Assembly (NCBI GenBank): GCA_944388635.1
Contig: CALXJN010000064.1
Coordinates: 1 to 18,150, forward strand
Direction: 5' to 3'
DNA length: 18,150 bases
Origin: an uncultured Clostridia bacterium
GTDB lineage: Bacteria > Bacillota > Clostridia > TANB77 > CAG-508
The notes under the pieces are model-generated. The model saw only the letters and a program-made list of their open reading frames with translations. It ran no database searches and was not told the DNA's origin. Shown here one piece after another: positions 14,950 through 18,150 of the stretch (positions are counted from its first letter, which is position 1; each line of letters starts with the position of its first letter). The translations under genes were made by a program, and so were the position numbers.

Positions 14950-16297
14950 ATGTTAAATAAAATCTTGATTGCGAACCGTGGAGAAATTGCTGTTAGAATA
15001 ATAAGAGCATGTAAAGAAATGAATATAAAGACTGTTGCAGTATATTCAACAGCGGATGCAAATGCTATGCATGTTAAACTTGCAGATGAAGCGGTTTGTA
15101 TTGGAGAAGCACCAGCACATAAAAGTTATTTGAATATACAAGCAATACTTGAGGCTGCTAATATAACAGGAGCAGACGGAATACACCCAGGTTTTGGATT
15201 TCTTTCAGAAAACGCAAGATTTGCAAAAATTTGTGAAGAATGTAATATAAAATTTATTGGACCTTCCTATGAGGTAATAAACTTAATGGGAAATAAAGCT
15301 AACAGTAAAGATTGTATGAAAAAGGCAGGTGTGCCAGTAATACCAGGTTCAGACGGCACAGTAAAAAGTATTGTAGATGCAATAGAAATTGCAAAAAAAA
15401 TAAAATATCCTGTAATCTTAAAAGCATCTGCTGGAGGCGGAGGAAAAGGAATACGAATAGTCAGAAAAGAAGAAGAACTAGAAAATGCATATAACATAAT
15501 AAAACAAGAAGCAAAAGCAGCTTTTAATGATGACGAAATATATATGGAAAAATACATAGAAAATCCAAGGCATGTAGAAATACAAGTTCTCGCAGATGAA
15601 TACGATAACAGTATATATTTAGGAGAAAGAGACTGTTCTATTCAAAGAAGAAATCAAAAAATATTAGAAGAAAGCCCTTCTAACATTCTAACAAGCGATT
15701 TGAGAGCTAAAATGGGAAAAGCAGCACTAAAAACAGTTAAAGCTTCAAATTATACAAATGCTCGGAACAGTCGAATTTTTAGTAGATAAGAACAGAGACT
15801 TCTATTTCATGGAGATGAATACAAGAATACAAGTAGAACACCCAGTAACAGAAATGATTACAGGAATAGATATAGTTAAAGAACAAATTAAAATAGCATC
15901 AGGAGAAAAGCTAAGTATAAAACAATCAGATGTCAAGATAGAAGGGCATAGCATAGAATGCAGAATAAATGCAGAAAATCCAGACAAAAACTTTAGACCA
16001 TGCCCAGGAGAAATAAAAGGATTAAATCTTCCAGGAGGAAATGGAGTTAGGATAGATACAGCAATGTATACAGGTTACACAATACCTCCAATGTATGATT
16101 CAATGATTGCTAAACTTATTGTTCATGGAAAAGATAGAGAAGAAGCAATTGCAAAGATGAGAAGAGCTTTAGAGGAATGTGTCGTTGACGGAATAGATAC
16201 CAATATAGAGTTTTTACTAAAAATAATTGAAAATAAATCATTCAAAGAAGGAAATTTTGATACTTCATTTGTTACAAAAGAATTTAATCTAAAATAG
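14950..16297 (+). CDS. accC: Acetyl-CoA carboxylase biotin carboxylase, read through one +1 shift
   Basis: ATP-dependent carboxylation of AccB biotin. Encoded as 14950-15762 plus 15764-16297, skipping C15763; the joined protein has 448 residues, the normal length. NRGEIAVRIIRACKE (N-terminus), the ATP-grasp loop KASAGGGGKGIRIV, HVEIQVLAD and GERDCSIQRRNQKILEE precede the junction. NA-GTVEFLVD spans it. MNTRIQVEHPVTE and FRPCPGEI follow. The unshifted frame stops at 15787-15789 after 279 residues and lacks the catalytic MNTRIQVEHPVTE segment. Both parts are well conserved and show no decay. The shifted stop lies 15 nt before accD. GGAAAGG precedes the ATG. Confidence 0.9.
15763..15766 (+). other. 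Putative +1 recoding site in accC (GCT C GGA)
   Basis: In-frame CGG after Ala271 (GCT). Skipping C15763 reads GGA ACA GTC and restores Ala-Gly-Thr-Val-Glu-Phe, invariant in biotin carboxylases. Confidence 0.75.
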
Positions 16298-16312
16298 AAA
16301 GAAGGGAAAAGT

Positions 16313-17179
16313 TTGGTAATAGATAAGATTAAAAAAAGAGAAGATCCAGAGGAAGATAAAGACTATAAAAAGCCAGATATACCTGTAGGCAAATGGATAA
16401 AGTGTGATAAATGCAAAGAAATTTTATATAAAGATATAGTAAGAGAAAATTATAGTGTATGTCCAAATTGTGGGAATCATTTTAGATTATCTAGTAGAAG
16501 GAGAATAGCACAAATAATAGATGAAGGAACTTTTGAAGAGTTTAATCTTAATATAGAAACTGTAAATCCTTTAGGAATGGATACATACATTAAAAAAATG
16601 CAAGCAATAAGAGAAAAAACAGGATTAGACGAAGCCGTAAAATGTGGAAAAGGCAAAATTAATGGAGAAGAAGTTGTAATATGTGCAATGGATGGTAATT
16701 TTCTTATGGGAAGTATGGGAACCGTTGTAGGAGAGAAAATAACATATTCAATAGAAAAAGCTATTGAACTAAGACTTCCATTAATTATATTTTGTGTATC
16801 AGGTGGAGCAAGAATGCAAGAAGGGATAATGTCTTTAATGCAAATGGCAAAAACAACAGCAGCAATTGCAAAATTAGGAGAAGCAGGTCTTTTATATATA
16901 TCAGTTTTAACAGATCCAACTTATGGAGGAGTTACGGCATCTTTTGCAAGTCTCGGAGACATAATACTTGCTGAACCACATGCAATGATAGGGTTTGCAG
17001 GGCCAAGGGTAATTGAACAGACAATAAATCAAGAATTGCCAGAAGGATTTCAAACATCAGAATTTTTATTAGAGCATGGATTTATAGATAAAATTGTTGA
17101 AAGAAAAGATATGAAAGATACTTTATACAAATTGCTTTTACTAAATAAATCAGAAAGGAATGAAGAAAATGCCAGATAA
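16313..17179 (+). CDS. accD: Acetyl-CoA carboxylase carboxyltransferase beta subunit
   Basis: With AccA, transfers the carboxyl group from biotin to acetyl-CoA. 288 residues. The N-terminal zinc ribbon has Cys31, Cys34, Cys50 and Cys53 (CDKC and CPNC). The carboxyltransferase core includes GKGKINGEEVVICAMD, CVSGGARMQEG, DPTYGGVTASFA and GFAGPRVIEQT. The start is TTG at 16313, with AGAAGG upstream; no ATG or GTG is available before the zinc ribbon. Its end overlaps accA, a usual arrangement for coupled subunits. Confidence 0.95.
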   Translation: MVIDKIKKREDPEEDKDYKKPDIPVGKWIKCDKCKEILYKDIVRENYSVCPNCGNHFRLSSRRRIAQIIDEGTFEEFNLNIETVNPLGMDTYIKKMQAIREKTGLDEAVKCGKGKINGEEVVICAMDGNFLMGSMGTVVGEKITYSIEKAIELRLPLIIFCVSGGARMQEGIMSLMQMAKTTAAIAKLGEAGLLYISVLTDPTYGGVTASFASLGDIILAEPHAMIGFAGPRVIEQTINQELPEGFQTSEFLLEHGFIDKIVERKDMKDTLYKLLLLNKSERNEENAR

Positions 17180-17981
17180 ATTAACTGCATGGGATAAGGT
17201 TCAAATCGTACGAGATGCAAATAGACCAACATCATTAGATTATATAGCAAATATATTTGATGAATTTATTGAACTTCACGGAGATAGGTGCTTTTCAGAT
17301 GATAAGGCAACTGTATGTGGACTTGCAAGATTGAATGATATTAATTTTACAATCATTGCTCAGCAAAAAGGAAGAAGTACAAAAGAAAATATAGAAAGAA
17401 ACTTCGGAATGCCAAATCCAGAAAGTTATAGAAAATCTATAAGATTTATGAAACAAGCTGAAAAATTTAATAGACCTATAATAACATTTATAGATACAAA
17501 AGGAGCATATCCAGGGCTTGGAGCAGAAGAAAGAGGCCAAGGAGAAGCAATCGCAAGAAGTATGCTTGAAATGTCAAAAGTGAAGGTTCCAATAATTGTA
17601 ATTGTAATTGGAGAAGGTTCAAGCGGAGGAGCTCTAGCAATAGGGCTTGGAGATAAAATATTGATGCTTGAGAATGCAATATATTCAATACTTTCTCCAG
17701 AAGGATATGCAAGTATACTTTGGAAGGATAGCAAAAGAGCAAAGGAAGCGGCAGAAGTTATGAAAATTACAGCACAAGATTTACTTAAATTAAATGTAAT
17801 AGATAAGATAATAAAAGAACCAAAAGGTGGAGCGCAAACTGATATTAAAAAAACAGCAGAAGCAATAAAAAAGGAAATTATATTAGAATATGACGCGTTG
17901 AAAAACATAGATAAAAATGCACTAATAGAACTAAGATACGAAAAATTTAGAAACATGGGAGAATACATAAAAAATAAGTAG
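17169..17981 (+). CDS. accA: Acetyl-CoA carboxylase carboxyltransferase alpha subunit
   Basis: Partner of AccD. 270 residues from the ATG at 17169, where the AAAGGA site is suitably spaced; the ATG at 17160 is almost on top of it. It overlaps accD by 11 nt. Visible signatures are TAWDKVQIVRD, FIELHGDR, TFIDTKGAYPGLGAEERG, GEGSSGGALAIGLGD and YSILSPEGYASILW. It lacks the longer N-terminal helix of proteobacterial AccA, as is usual for clostridial forms. The stop overlaps the ribosome binding site of fabI. Confidence 0.95.
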   Translation: MPDKLTAWDKVQIVRDANRPTSLDYIANIFDEFIELHGDRCFSDDKATVCGLARLNDINFTIIAQQKGRSTKENIERNFGMPNPESYRKSIRFMKQAEKFNRPIITFIDTKGAYPGLGAEERGQGEAIARSMLEMSKVKVPIIVIVIGEGSSGGALAIGLGDKILMLENAIYSILSPEGYASILWKDSKRAKEAAEVMKITAQDLLKLNVIDKIIKEPKGGAQTDIKKTAEAIKKEIILEYDALKNIDKNALIELRYEKFRNMGEYIKNK

Positions 17982-17993
17982 GAGGTAAAAACA

Positions 17994-18150
17994 ATGTTAT
18001 TAGAGAATAAGAAGATATTAATTATGGGAATTAGAAATAAATGGAGCATAGCTTGGGGAGCAGCAAAAATGGCAGCAGAAAACGGAGCTGAATTAATTTT
18101 TACATTTATGGGAGAAGAAAATAGAGAAAAGATAGAAGAACTATTATCTG
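17994..18150 (+). CDS. fabI: Enoyl-ACP reductase I, 5' part
   Basis: Last step of the elongation cycle, NADH-dependent reduction of enoyl-ACP. Only the first 52 residues are inside the window. ILIMGIRNKWSIAWGAAK (about 9-26) is the FabI cofactor-binding signature, close to the usual GIANKRSIAWG, and NGAELIFTFMG follows. The catalytic Tyr and Lys lie outside. AGGAGG sits 8 nt before the ATG. Many Clostridia carry fabK near the start of this operon; here fabI at the end would fill that role. Confidence 0.88.
   Translation, partial: MLLENKKILIMGIRNKWSIAWGAAKMAAENGAELIFTFMGEENREKIEELLS

Noticed and set aside
3377..15766. Reassignment of CGG to another amino acid (for example Trp or Gln) as the explanation of the broken genes
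   Set aside because: Changing the meaning of CGG would not repair the frame. After each CGG the homologous protein continues in the +1 frame, so a base must be skipped or be absent in reality.

Overview
The window is AT-rich, densely packed bacterial DNA that uses AGA, ATA and TTA codons heavily and has strong GGAGG-type ribosome binding sites. Gene content and order (serS, engB/ysxC, a DUF4364 gene, archaeal/eukaryote-type proS, folD, dprA, a SipW-like peptidase, a sortase, and a fab-acc operon ending in fabI) point to a low-GC Firmicute of the class Clostridia, probably an uncultured gut-type lineage. No rRNA, tRNA, CRISPR array or insertion sequence is visible.

Layout. Positions 1-331 carry a hairpin terminator and no convincing gene. 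An HD-domain phosphohydrolase (332-1357) and a two-helix DUF378 membrane protein (1541-1732) lie on the minus strand. Everything after that is on the plus strand. First comes a translation and housekeeping run: serS, engB, DUF4364, proS, folD, closed by a terminator. dprA follows after an unusual pair of hairpins. Next is a cell-surface group (SipW-like peptidase, an unrecognised acidic protein, sortase) with two good sigma-A promoters and a terminator. From about 9940 to the window end runs one fatty-acid synthesis operon: fabH, fabD, fabG, fabF, accB, fabZ, accC, accD, accA, fabI (cut by the window edge). It encodes the full acetyl-CoA carboxylase and an almost complete type II elongation cycle. 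The acyl carrier protein gene is not in it.

The main discovery candidate is a recoding pattern. Three essential genes cannot be read in one frame: engB (three breaks), fabD (one) and accC (one). All five breaks have the same form. The reading frame meets an in-frame CGG codon followed by A, and skipping the C (a +1 shift) continues on GGA, restoring a normal-length protein with a glycine, at a family-conserved position in four of the five cases. By eye, no other gene in the window has a CGG codon in frame; every other CGG trinucleotide in a gene falls in the second or third codon position (typically NNC GGA). The other arginine CGN codons (CGT, CGA, CGC) are used normally. This suggests that CGG is unassigned or starved in this organism, for example through loss of tRNA-Arg(CCG), and that ribosomes shift +1 at CGGA to decode GGA as glycine. 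The main alternative is a systematic sequencing or assembly insertion of C before GGA. Raw reads, related genomes, the tRNA set and peptide data would separate the two.
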